From Kocuria palustris (GTDB lineage: Bacteria > Actinomycetota > Actinomycetes > Actinomycetales > Micrococcaceae), in the NCBI RefSeq assembly GCF_007666205.1, contig NZ_VDOR01000001.1, positions 62,001 to 126,000 on the forward strand: a DNA stretch of 64,000 bases, given 5' to 3'. Both the position numbers and the translations under genes were made by a program. Below, piece by piece: positions 41,801 to 49,469 of the stretch (position 1 is its first letter; each line of letters starts with the position of its first letter). The notes below the pieces were generated by a model. That model was not told the origin of the DNA. It did not search any database and saw only the letters and a program-made list of their open reading frames with translations.

Positions 41801-43900
41801 TCAGCGCTCGCGGGTCAGGTCCTCCTGCTCCGGGGCCTCGGGGTCGTCCTCGGGGCGGTCGTGGGCGACGGGCGCGGGACGCCGCCCTTCGGCCAGGTCG
41901 AGGGCCCCCACGGCCTGGATCAGGCCCAGGTGCGAGACCACGTGGGGCAGGTTGCCCAGCATGCGCCCGCCCCGGCCGGGCTCGCCCTCGTAGACGGTCG
42001 AGAACAGCCCGAGATCGCTGCCGCGGCGCACCACCCGCGCCAGCGTGCGCCGGGCCTCGTCGAGGCGCCCGCTGCGGGCCTGGTACGTCGCCAGCCACAG
42101 CGTCACGCCGACGTGGGGGCTGTCCGGGCCCGCGAAGCCGTCCTGGCCGATCTGGGCCTCGAACTCCTCCGGATCCGCGCCCGGGGGCACCGCGATGTTC
42201 TCGTAGCGGCGCAGCCCGCCCAGATCGGTCCCGAGCTCGGACACGATGCGCTCAGCCGTACGCACCATGCGCTCGTCGTCCCAGGCGACGAAGCCCAGGC
42301 TCGGCAGCTGCAGCAGCGAGGCGTCCACGCTCTGGGAGCCGTAGCGCTGCACGAAGCTGCCGACCGCCGGGTCGTAGCCCGAGGTCCAGATCTCGAGGGC
42401 CAGCTGGTCGCGATGCGATTCCCACAGCTGCAGGTCGCCGTCGAGCCCGTGGACCCGGACCGCGTCCACGCCGGCCTGCAGGGCCGCCCACATCATCACC
42501 CGGGAGTGGGTGTGGAACCCGCGATCGCCGCGCATCTCCCAGATGCCCTGGTCGGCCTCCTCGAAGCCCGCGATCACGTGCCCCAGCAGGGCCTTCTGGA
42601 TGGGCCACGAGAGCTGGTCCTCCTCGAGACCGCGGCGACGCAGCTTCTCGAAGGCGACCAGCAGGTACCCGGCCGTATCGGACTGCAGCCTCCCGGACGA
42701 CGAGTTGCCCACGCGCACGGGCCGCGAGCGCTCGTAGCCGCTCAGGTCCATGGTGTGCTCGCCGGTCCCGCGCTCGCTGCCCACGCCGTAGACGCTCTGG
42801 ATGTCGTCGGTGTGCCCGGCCACCGAGCGCAGCAGCCAGTTGCGCAGCTGCAGCGCCTCGCGGTCGTGGCCGTGGTCGAGCATGACCTCGAGGGCCTGGG
42901 CGCCGTCGCGCAGCCACGAGTAGCGGGCATCCCAGTTGCGCTCCCCGCCGATCCGCTCGGGAAGGGAGGTCGACGTCGAGGCCACGAGACCGCCGCTGCG
43001 CTGGTGCATCAGGGCGCGGACCACCAGCAGGGAGCGCCGCACCGCCTCCTCGCGCTCGCGCAGATCCAGCAGGGGCACGTCCTCGGACTCCGCGGCCGCC
43101 CCGCCGTAGGAGGGCTCGGAGGGCTCGCCGTCCTCCGCGTCCTCGCGCTCGCCCTCTGCGGCCTGGCCGCTGCCGGGCCACTGCGCATCCCACTCGCGCC
43201 ACGTCTCGAGGGCGGTGCGCAGCTCGTCGCCGACGTCCAGCATGGCCGGCGGCTGGCGGTGCGACTCGAAGTGGGTGAGCACCAGATCCCGCGTCTGACC
43301 GGCCGAGACGGTGAAGCGGGAGACGTGGCGGGGCCCGCCCTCGTCCTCGATCCGCTCGGGGGCGACCTCGCTGCGCAGGACCATGGCATCGGGCCCGGCC
43401 ATGGCGATCAGCTCGTCCTCGCCGGGCTCGCCGGTCTCGGGATCCTCGGCGCCCGCGAAGTGCGAGATCCAGGGGACCGTCCTCCCGTAGCCGAAGCGCA
43501 GGCGCAGGTCCTGGATCATCTCGACCTCCCCGGTGAGGCCCTCCACGCGGCGCGCGATGTCGAGCTGGGGGCTCAGCGGCATGAAGTCGGTCACCCGCAC
43601 CGAGCCGGTGGCGGTGATCCACACGGTGTGCAGCACGAAGGTGTGCTCGGCGTAGAAGCGGTCGCCCACGCGGCACTCGTCGCGCCACTGCTCGACGGGC
43701 AGGTCGCGGCCCTCGTCGTCCGCCGTCGCGGCCGGAGCCAGCAGCCAGCGGCCGTCGTCCGCATCGCCCAGGAGCGCGCCGAAGACCGACGGGGAGTCGT
43801 AGCGGGGCACGCACAGCCAGTCGATCGAGCCGCGGCGCGAGACCAGCGGACCGGTCTGCATGTCGGAGAGCAGTGCGTAGTCCTCGAGGGGGGATGCCAT
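41801..43900 (-). CDS. Glycoside hydrolase family 15 protein (trehalase or glucoamylase)
   Basis: A 699-residue GH15 enzyme of the actinobacterial trehalase/glucoamylase type. It begins with LEDYALLSDMQTGPLVSRRGS and IDWLCVPRYDSPSVFGALLGD, as in all such proteins; the (alpha/alpha)6 barrel has WDARYSWLRDGAQALEVML (~330) and the catalytic Glu in DQGIWEMRGDRGFHTHSRV (~454). Near the end RMLGNLPHVVSHLGLIQ forms the other active-site side. An acidic insertion lies near residues 240-275. No signal peptide is seen, so it acts inside the cell, probably on trehalose. ATG 43900 is six bases after CAGATT, a weak leaderless-type box. Confidence 0.93.
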   Translation of the reverse strand: MASPLEDYALLSDMQTGPLVSRRGSIDWLCVPRYDSPSVFGALLGDADDGRWLLAPAATADDEGRDLPVEQWRDECRVGDRFYAEHTFVLHTVWITATGSVRVTDFMPLSPQLDIARRVEGLTGEVEMIQDLRLRFGYGRTVPWISHFAGAEDPETGEPGEDELIAMAGPDAMVLRSEVAPERIEDEGGPRHVSRFTVSAGQTRDLVLTHFESHRQPPAMLDVGDELRTALETWREWDAQWPGSGQAAEGEREDAEDGEPSEPSYGGAAAESEDVPLLDLREREEAVRRSLLVVRALMHQRSGGLVASTSTSLPERIGGERNWDARYSWLRDGAQALEVMLDHGHDREALQLRNWLLRSVAGHTDDIQSVYGVGSERGTGEHTMDLSGYERSRPVRVGNSSSGRLQSDTAGYLLVAFEKLRRRGLEEDQLSWPIQKALLGHVIAGFEEADQGIWEMRGDRGFHTHSRVMMWAALQAGVDAVRVHGLDGDLQLWESHRDQLALEIWTSGYDPAVGSFVQRYGSQSVDASLLQLPSLGFVAWDDERMVRTAERIVSELGTDLGGLRRYENIAVPPGADPEEFEAQIGQDGFAGPDSPHVGVTLWLATYQARSGRLDEARRTLARVVRRGSDLGLFSTVYEGEPGRGGRMLGNLPHVVSHLGLIQAVGALDLAEGRRPAPVAHDRPEDDPEAPEQEDLTRER

Positions 43901-44273
43901 GCCACCAATCTGGCATATCCGCAGCCCTCGCGGGCGCCGCGCCCGCGGCGGGGACGCGCGGGGCGCCGCGGCCGACGATCTCCGGTCGTCGCAGCGGCGC
44001 CCCGCGGCCCCGCTCCGGAGCCGATGCCCCGGAGCGGGCACTCTCCCCGCCCCCTGCCGGCGGTCTCCCGTCCGCGGCAGGGGGCCCGGCCGCCTGTCCG
44101 GGGGCGGCCGGTCTCCGCCCGAGCAGCCTCGGGCGGAGCCCTGTCCGTCGCCGGCTCGGTGCGGGAGCCGATGACGCGTCGTGATCCGTGCGCGGGCCGC
44201 GCACGGAGGTCCGTGGGCCCCGGGCCGGCGGTCCCCGCGCGCAGAGGCGGGAGGCGGGCCCGGGCCGGGTCGA
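43901..44273. other. Gene-free stretch with three strong hairpins
   Basis: I see no supported gene in these 373 bases. Three perfect-armed hairpins occur: 44009-44018/44029-44038 (10 bp), 44049-44059/44075-44085 (11 bp) and 44186-44194/44198-44206 (9 bp, GGC loop). The last is about 70 bases past the stop of the small membrane gene and is its probable terminator. The other two could be terminator remnants or a structured RNA. The left edge carries the GH15 promoter. Confidence 0.45.
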
Positions 44274-44456
44274 TCAGATCCGGCGGGCGCCGGCGGCCCG
44301 CCGCAGCAGCGCGAGCCCGCCGACGAGCGAGCCCGCGGCCAGGAGGGCCGGAACGAGCCGCTGGGCACCCCGCTCGACGCCCGGCCGATCGGCGGCGCCG
44401 AGGACCAGCAGCGGCAGGGATGCCGTGATGATGCGGGTGGAGCGTCGAACGGACAT
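44274..44456 (-). CDS. Small hydrophobic protein, 60 residues
   Basis: A 60-residue protein with two short hydrophobic stretches, IITASLPLLVLGA (about 9-21) and LVPALLAAGSLVGGLALL (about 34-51), and a basic C-terminus RRAAGARRI. Start ATG 44456 has a strong GAGGAGG ribosome site five bases ahead, the best support for reality. Upstream is an AT-richer promoter-like zone with a TTGCA palindrome, and a hairpin follows. It is likely a membrane peptide; I recognise no family. Confidence 0.55.
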   Translation of the reverse strand: MSVRRSTRIITASLPLLVLGAADRPGVERGAQRLVPALLAAGSLVGGLALLRRAAGARRI

Positions 44457-44503
44457 GTCGTCCTCCTCGTCTCATGTGCTGTTGCAATCTTCGCAGAAGC
44501 ACA

Positions 44504-44515
44504 TTGCAGATGCAA
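44504..44515. promoter_or_regulatory. TTGCA-GA-TGCAA palindrome
   Basis: A 12-bp inverted repeat TTGCAGATGCAA in the leader/promoter zone of the small membrane gene, with a further TTGCAA half-site at 44482-44486. A wider version of the same half-sites occurs upstream of the lipoprotein at 57487 (58511-58530). It resembles LacI-type or response-regulator operators. Confidence 0.4.
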
Positions 44516-44646
44516 ACAGCATCTCGAGGAGCCGCCGCGGATGACGAAGGCCGCGGACCGGATGCTCCGGTCCGCGGCCCTTCCCGTCGGCGGCGTCGCT
44601 GCGCAGGGTCGCCCGCCGGCCTGTCAGGTCCGGGGAGCCGCCCGCG

Positions 44647-45090
44647 TCACTGCTCGGGGTGGACCCGCTGGCCGAACTGCGGCCCGCCGTCGTCATCCCG
44701 GCGATCGCTCCCGTCGGCGGCAGGGCGCTCGGAGCCGCCGGCGGCCCCGGTCTCCTCGACCGCCTGCTGCTCGCGGCGCTGCCGGGCCTCGCGGGAGGCG
44801 CGCTTCTCGGCATAGAGCTTGGCCGACGAGCGGTTGACGCCCGTGCCCTCGCCCAGGGAGGGGTCGTTCGGCTTCTCGATCATCATGAGCGTCGCGCAGA
44901 CGACCACGGAGGCGATGAAGGCGATCCCGCCGATGATCAGGCCGAGATCCAGGCGCAGTCCGCCCTCGGTCCCGCCCGAGCCCACGATCGACGCGATGGC
45001 GAACGCCACGAGGCCCAGGACCGCGGACACCCCCAGAGGTGCCTTCACGTCCGGCGCGCGGCGGGCGGGCCGTCGGTTGTCTCGGGCCAA
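44647..45090 (-). CDS. Small membrane protein with two helices and charged tail
   Basis: A 147-residue protein. After a basic start (LARDNRRPARRAPDVKAPLG) come two helices, VSAVLGLVAFAIASIVG and LGLIIGGIAFIASVVVCATLMMI, then a charged tail with NRSSAKLYAEKRASREARQRRE that is probably a coiled coil or disordered. I choose TTG 45090, which follows AGGAGGA; GTG 45213 would add a 41-residue Pro/Ala-rich stretch and lies nine bases after the upstream stop. The gene follows a membrane-protein gene on the same strand. Function unknown. Confidence 0.7.
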   Translation of the reverse strand: MARDNRRPARRAPDVKAPLGVSAVLGLVAFAIASIVGSGGTEGGLRLDLGLIIGGIAFIASVVVCATLMMIEKPNDPSLGEGTGVNRSSAKLYAEKRASREARQRREQQAVEETGAAGGSERPAADGSDRRDDDGGPQFGQRVHPEQ

Positions 45091-45222
45091 GGGGCTGTCC
45101 TCCTGAGTCGTCGATGTGCGCGGCCGCCGCTCCCGCTGCGCGGGGGCCGGCGCCGCGGCGCTGGCGGGCTCCTGCGCGGGCGCCCGAGGGGCCCCGGGGC
45201 GCAGGAGGTACACCGGGCCAGT

Positions 45223-45846
45223 CTACTCCGAGCGGTGCGGCGCGGTCTCGTCGGCCGGACCGGACGAGGGATCGGCCTCCCGGGCGCCCTCGCGCGCGTC
45301 GTGGCGCAGGGACAGCGCGCCCAGCAGCAGGAGCACGCCGGAGATGATGGCGGCCCCGCCCACGACCCCCAGGATCGCGTGCGGGCCCAGGCCTGCCACG
45401 AGCAGGACGCCGATCGCGGCGGCGGCCGTGACCAGGCCCGCGATCTGCCAGTCCCGGGCCAGCGGGTGCTGCGAGCGGCGGGACGTGCCCACCCAGCCCT
45501 CGGGCAGGCCGGCGAGGAAGAGCACCACGGAAGCGACCAGGGCCAGCACCGCAGCCGTCTCCGGGATCATGACCACCGCGATGCCGCCCAGGATCCACAT
45601 GACCCCGGTCGAGCGCGGCACGGAGGCCAGCGTCCCCAGATCCAGGCTCGGATGCTCGCGGGCGCGCAGATCGGTCCACAGCACGCAGACGCCGACGGCG
45701 GCCATCCACAGGCCGAGCAGCCAGATGCTCAGGCCCAGGCCGGGGGCCGTCACGAAGATCGTCCCGGCCGCGAAGGCCAGCGTCACGAGCGCGCGGACCA
45801 GGGTGGGTGCGACGAGGCTGCGCAGAGCGGCGGGGTCGTGGGACAC
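45223..45846 (-). CDS. Polytopic membrane protein, unknown function
   Basis: A 207-residue protein with about six hydrophobic segments (e.g. SIWLLGLWMAAVGVCVLW, VMWILGGIAVVMIPETAAVL, AVLALVASVVLFLAGL, ILGVVGGAAIISGVLLLLGAL) and an acidic C-terminus. The paired-helix pattern is similar to HdeD/DUF308-type proteins, but I cannot confirm this. GTG 45846 is taken as start: a terminator-like hairpin (45875-45905) lies between it and the alternative ATG at 45891, so an earlier start would translate through the terminator of the upstream DUF805 gene. Confidence 0.7.
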   Translation of the reverse strand: MSHDPAALRSLVAPTLVRALVTLAFAAGTIFVTAPGLGLSIWLLGLWMAAVGVCVLWTDLRAREHPSLDLGTLASVPRSTGVMWILGGIAVVMIPETAAVLALVASVVLFLAGLPEGWVGTSRRSQHPLARDWQIAGLVTAAAAIGVLLVAGLGPHAILGVVGGAAIISGVLLLLGALSLRHDAREGAREADPSSGPADETAPHRSE

Positions 45847-45874
45847 GGGACATCCACTTTCCGGAGAAGACGAC

Positions 45875-45905
45875 GGCGGGGCACCCGCCATGCGGATGCC
45901 CCGCC
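45875..45905 (-). terminator. Terminator of the DUF805 gene
   Basis: GGCGGGGCA (45875-45883) pairs with TGCCCCGCC (45897-45905), with an inner CCGC/GCGG stem and CAT loop. It lies 68 bases after the DUF805 stop in the leftward direction and just before the next gene. Confidence 0.65.
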
Positions 45906-45972
45906 ACTGTAGTGCCCGGCCCCGGCCGCCCGAGGATCCGGGGCGGCAGCCTCCGGCAGTCCCGCCCGCGCC

Positions 45973-46566
45973 TCAGGCGTCGAAGCGCGCGCCCCTGGGG
46001 TTCGACGGCTCGATCATGAAGAAGAGCAGGATGAACGACCCGACGAGCGGCACGAAGGTGATGAAGTACCACCAGCCGGAGCGATCCGCGTCGTGCAGCC
46101 GCCGCACGGTGACGGCCAGGGACGGGACGAGCACCGCCAGCGTGAAGACCATGTAGAGCAGAGCCGCCAGCAGCGCGAATCCCGTGCCGGCTGCACCGGT
46201 CGCGCCGACGTCGCCGCCATTGCTGCTCGCCGGGATCGTGACCAGCAGCGAGGCCAGCATCAGGACGATGATGAAGGCGAAGCCCGCGAGCATGAGCACC
46301 AGGGTGACCCACCAGTACTCGGAGCGCGATGCCCGCCCCGTGAACTGGGCGTACTTGCCGAAGAAGTTCCGGATCGCCCCCGCCGGCCCGACCGCTTCGC
46401 CGGGCTGCGTCCCCTGCGGCGGCTGGGCCCATCCGCCGTGGGCGGCGCCGTGCCCGAACCCGCCCGGCACATAGCCGCTCGGCTGCGGGCCGGGCGGCTG
46501 GGCCGAGGACTGCTGATGGGGCCCGGGCTGCTCGTGCGGCTCCGGGTTGTACTGGGGCGTGCTCAT
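45973..46566 (-). CDS. DUF805 membrane protein
   Basis: A 197-residue protein. The first ~75 residues are Pro/Gln/Gly-rich and disordered (GPHQQSSAQPPGPQPSGY region). The DUF805 domain begins with FFGKYAQFTGRASRSEYWWVTL, the conserved F..R.SRSEYW motif, followed by four helices and the family motif VRRLHDADRSGWWYFITFVP (about 150-169). The end IEPSNPRGARFD is also typical. ATG 46566. The family is widespread, membrane-bound and of unknown function. A C11 tract lies in its upstream region. Confidence 0.9.
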   Translation of the reverse strand: MSTPQYNPEPHEQPGPHQQSSAQPPGPQPSGYVPGGFGHGAAHGGWAQPPQGTQPGEAVGPAGAIRNFFGKYAQFTGRASRSEYWWVTLVLMLAGFAFIIVLMLASLLVTIPASSNGGDVGATGAAGTGFALLAALLYMVFTLAVLVPSLAVTVRRLHDADRSGWWYFITFVPLVGSFILLFFMIEPSNPRGARFDA

Positions 46567-46714
46567 GGACTTCCTCCGAATGCCGGGGACGGCGCTGCCG
46601 GGCGGCGGACCCTTGAGCCCGGGCCGCCTCCGCGCCTGACTGCTGTCAGGAGCATCCTGGGCCATGGGCGGCGGGGCCGGCGGCTGCGCGGCCGCGATCC
46701 GTCGCAGATGACAT

Positions 46715-46730
46715 CCCCCCCCCCCGGGGG
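46715..46730. repeat. C11-G5 homopolymer tract
   Basis: Eleven C followed by five G in the gap between the DUF805 start and the universal stress protein stop, about 150 bases before the DUF805 ATG. Such runs vary by slippage and are prone to sequencing error. Confidence 0.6.
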
Positions 46731-46789
46731 CGCGACCCCGGCGCCGATGGTCCCGGCGCCTGCCGCCACGGGTCGATGGCCCGGGACGG

Positions 46790-46832
46790 CGACGGGCGCC
46801 CCTGCCCGCCGGAGGGGAAGGGGCGCCCGTCG
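46790..46832 (-). terminator. Universal stress protein terminator
   Basis: Perfect 13-bp arms CGACGGGCGCCCC (46790-46802) and GGGGCGCCCGTCG (46820-46832) around a 17-base loop, 23 bases after the stop of the stress protein gene. Confidence 0.7.
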
Positions 46833-46854
46833 AGAGCCGGGACGCGGGTCCGGA

Positions 46855-47736
46855 TCAGCCTGCGTCGGCCTGGCTGCGGTTCGGGACCACCATGACGGGG
46901 CACTCGGCATCGACCAGCACGGCCTGGGAGACCGAGCCGATCAGCAGGCCGCGGAAGCCGCCGCGCCCGCGGGTGCCCATGACGATGATGTCGGCGGAGC
47001 CGGAGGCCTGCACAAGGGCGTCGGCCGGGCGGCCCGACAGGATGTGGATGCTGGTGCCCAGGCCGGGGAACTGCTCGGCGATGCTGTCCTCGACCTCCTG
47101 GAGCATGGTCCGGGCCGGCTCGGTCAGCTGCTCGGCGACCGCCGCGTCCAGCTCCGCCGACCCCGAGGGCAGCGACGTCATGGAGGGGATCACGGTCACG
47201 AGTGAGAGGCCCTTGCCGTGGGCCTGGGCGTACTCGGCGGCCCGCTTGACCGACGGGGACTCGATGCCGAGCTTGTCGACGGCCACGACCACGCGGCCGG
47301 TGAAGTCGCCCTCGGAGGACTCCCAGCCGTCCGGCAGGACGATCACGGGGCACTCGGCGTGGGCGGCGGTCGCCGCGGAGACCGAGCCGAGCCGTCCGCG
47401 CAGGCCGTGGAGGCCGCGCTTGCCCAGGACCACGAGGGAGCTGGTGCGGGATTCGGCCACGAGCACTCCGGCGACGTCGCCGCGCTCGAGGACGCCCTGG
47501 GCGGAGACCCCGGCGTCCTTGGCCTTCTGCACGCCGCGGCGAGCGGTCTGCTCCGCCTCGTCCTCGATCTTCTCCAGGAACGGCCCGGTGATCGCGGCGT
47601 CGGCGACGACGGGGCGCCCCGTGGAGACGACCACGGTCAGCTCGCCCTGGGCCGCCTTGGCCTCCTGGATGGCCCACTCCAGGGCCTGCTCCGCGAACTC
47701 GGAGCCGTCGTAGCCGACGAGGATCTTCTGCGTCAT
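46855..47736 (-). CDS. Universal stress protein with two UspA domains
   Basis: A 293-residue tandem UspA protein of the kind common in actinobacteria. Domain 1 (about 1-140) begins ILVGYDGSEFAEQALEWAI and ends with VLGKRGLHGLRGRLGSVSAATAAHAECPVIVLP (parts). Domain 2 (about 150-285) begins VVVAVDKLGIESPS and ends IIVMGTRGRGGFRGLLIGSVS, with the ATP-binding G-x2-G-x9-G(S/T) pattern in the second half. Likely ATP-binding and induced in hypoxia or stationary phase. A TACAAT -10 (47848-47853) predicts a leader of ~105 bases. A strong terminator follows. Confidence 0.93.
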   Translation of the reverse strand: MTQKILVGYDGSEFAEQALEWAIQEAKAAQGELTVVVSTGRPVVADAAITGPFLEKIEDEAEQTARRGVQKAKDAGVSAQGVLERGDVAGVLVAESRTSSLVVLGKRGLHGLRGRLGSVSAATAAHAECPVIVLPDGWESSEGDFTGRVVVAVDKLGIESPSVKRAAEYAQAHGKGLSLVTVIPSMTSLPSGSAELDAAVAEQLTEPARTMLQEVEDSIAEQFPGLGTSIHILSGRPADALVQASGSADIIVMGTRGRGGFRGLLIGSVSQAVLVDAECPVMVVPNRSQADAG

Positions 47737-47847
47737 CGCTCTGCCTTTCCACGTTGAAAGCCGGTGGAGAGGCCCGGAGCGACCTGGTGGATCGGGCCCG
47801 GGGACCGGTCGCAGGTGCACCGCGGTCCCGACCGCCTCTCCGCTCCC

Positions 47848-47853
47848 ATTGTA
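47848..47853 (-). promoter_or_regulatory. -10 box of the universal stress protein gene
   Basis: TACAAT on the minus strand, 112 bases before the ATG, a near-consensus box in a locally AT-richer patch (CATTGTATGAC). Confidence 0.5.
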
Positions 47854-47972
47854 TGACGCCGCGCACAGAAGCCCCGTCCGAGGTGGCAACCAGCGGCATC
47901 CGGGCCCCGGCCGGCGCGGACGCCGCCCCGTCGGCCCAGGAGGCGGCGGCGGGCGGGCGCCCGCGGCGTCCC

Positions 47973-49343
47973 TCAGGCCTGCAGGAGCCAGCGGTCGCCG
48001 CGGGCCCGCACGCCCAGGGTGACGGCGCGGGCGCCCATGTAGCCGAACGCGTAGGCCGCCCACAGCAGCATCAGCCCGGCCGTGCCACCCGCGCCGGACG
48101 CGGCGAGCGCGCCGAGCAGCGGCAGGTAGACCACGAGGTTCACCACCCCGGCCAGCGCCAGGTAGCGGGCATCCCCCGCGCCGATCAGCACGCCGTCGAG
48201 CACGAACACCCACGCCGCCAGCGGCTGACCCAGGGCCACCACGATCATCCCCAGGGCGAAGAGCCGCTGGACCTCGGGCGACGGCGTGAGCAGCGGGGCG
48301 GCCAGCGGCAGGACCAGTCCCACCACGAGGCCGGTCGCGACCCCGAAGACCATGCCGAACGCGACGATGCGCCGCACGAGCGCGCGGACCGCGGCTCGGG
48401 CCCGCTCGCCCTCGGCCCCGGCGGCTCGGGGGTCCCGCGCCCCCGTCTCGCGCCCCACGAGCGCCTGCGCGGCGATGGCCAGCGCGTCCAGCGCGTAGGC
48501 CATGACGTTGAAGATCGTCATGATCAGCTGATAGGCCGCGAGGCTCTCCGCCCCCTGCCGCGTCGCGACCACGACGGTGAGCATCAGGGCCGCACGCAGG
48601 GACACCGTGCGCAGCATCAGCCACGACCCCACGCCCATCAGGGCGCCGACCCGCCGCGGAGTCGTCCCCAGCCCCACGCCCTCGGCCCGGCACTTCCGAC
48701 CGAGCAGGAGCAGGTACGCCGCGGCCATGGCCCACTGCGTGAGGCTCGTCCCCAGTGCGGCTCCGGCCACGCCCAGGCCGGCCCCGTGGACCAGCGCCAC
48801 GTTGGCGCCCCCATTGGCCGCGGCCCCCGCCATGGCGATGACCAGCGGCGTCCGGGTGTCCTGCAGGCCGCGCAGCACGCCGGTCGCGGCCGTGACGAGC
48901 AGGATCGCCGGCAGTCCCGGCAGCGACCACCAGAGGTACGACGACGCCTGCGCGAGCACCTCCCCCTGGCCGCCCATGGCCCGCAGCAGCGGCCGTCCGA
49001 GCGCGGCGCCCAGCAGGGCCAGGGCGAGGCCGAGCCCCGCGCCGAGCCAGAGCCCGTCGCGCCCGACGGCCAGGGCGTCGCGCATCCGCCCGGCCCCCAG
49101 GTGCTTGGCCACGGCGGGCGTCGTCGAGTAGGCCAGGAAGACCATCAGGCCCACCGCGGTCTGGACGACCGCCCCGGCCAGGGCCACCCCGGCCAGCGGC
49201 TCCGTGCCCAGCCGGCCCACGATCACCGTGTCGGCCAGCAGGAAGAGCGGCTCTGCGATCAGCGCCCCGAAGGCCGGCACAGCCAGCGCCAGGATGCGCC
49301 GGTTGAGCCCACGGCCCCCGGGGACCTCCCTGTGCTCCGCCAC
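47973..49343 (-). CDS. MATE family efflux transporter (DinF-like)
   Basis: A 456-residue membrane protein with 12 predicted helices in two halves. LALAVPAFGALIAEPLFLLADTVIVGRLGTEPLAGVALAG is the typical MATE start (key: LALAVPAF, DTVIVGRLG), and the second half repeats it around IMTIFNVMAYALDALAIAAQALVG. The DinF branch is suggested by LFLLADTVIVG. It starts at GTG 49343, with GGAGGG seven bases upstream. It probably exports cationic drugs or metabolites by cation antiport. Divergent from the large hypothetical gene at 49470. Confidence 0.9.
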   Translation of the reverse strand: MAEHREVPGGRGLNRRILALAVPAFGALIAEPLFLLADTVIVGRLGTEPLAGVALAGAVVQTAVGLMVFLAYSTTPAVAKHLGAGRMRDALAVGRDGLWLGAGLGLALALLGAALGRPLLRAMGGQGEVLAQASSYLWWSLPGLPAILLVTAATGVLRGLQDTRTPLVIAMAGAAANGGANVALVHGAGLGVAGAALGTSLTQWAMAAAYLLLLGRKCRAEGVGLGTTPRRVGALMGVGSWLMLRTVSLRAALMLTVVVATRQGAESLAAYQLIMTIFNVMAYALDALAIAAQALVGRETGARDPRAAGAEGERARAAVRALVRRIVAFGMVFGVATGLVVGLVLPLAAPLLTPSPEVQRLFALGMIVVALGQPLAAWVFVLDGVLIGAGDARYLALAGVVNLVVYLPLLGALAASGAGGTAGLMLLWAAYAFGYMGARAVTLGVRARGDRWLLQA

Positions 49344-49419
49344 GACCTGCCCTCCGCTGCGCTCGCTCCTCTGCCCGACGGGCTCGACGTGCCCGCCCCG
49401 GGCCGACAGCGCCCGTTGC

Positions 49420-49425
49420 TAGCCT
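49420..49425 (+). promoter_or_regulatory. -10 box upstream of the 472-residue membrane protein
   Basis: TAGCCT, with an expected leader of about 38 bases ending in AGGAGG before the ATG at 49470. Confidence 0.45.
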
Positions 49426-49469
49426 GCCACTGTATCCAGCCCAGTCCGCCCGCCCTCCAGGAGGTCGCG

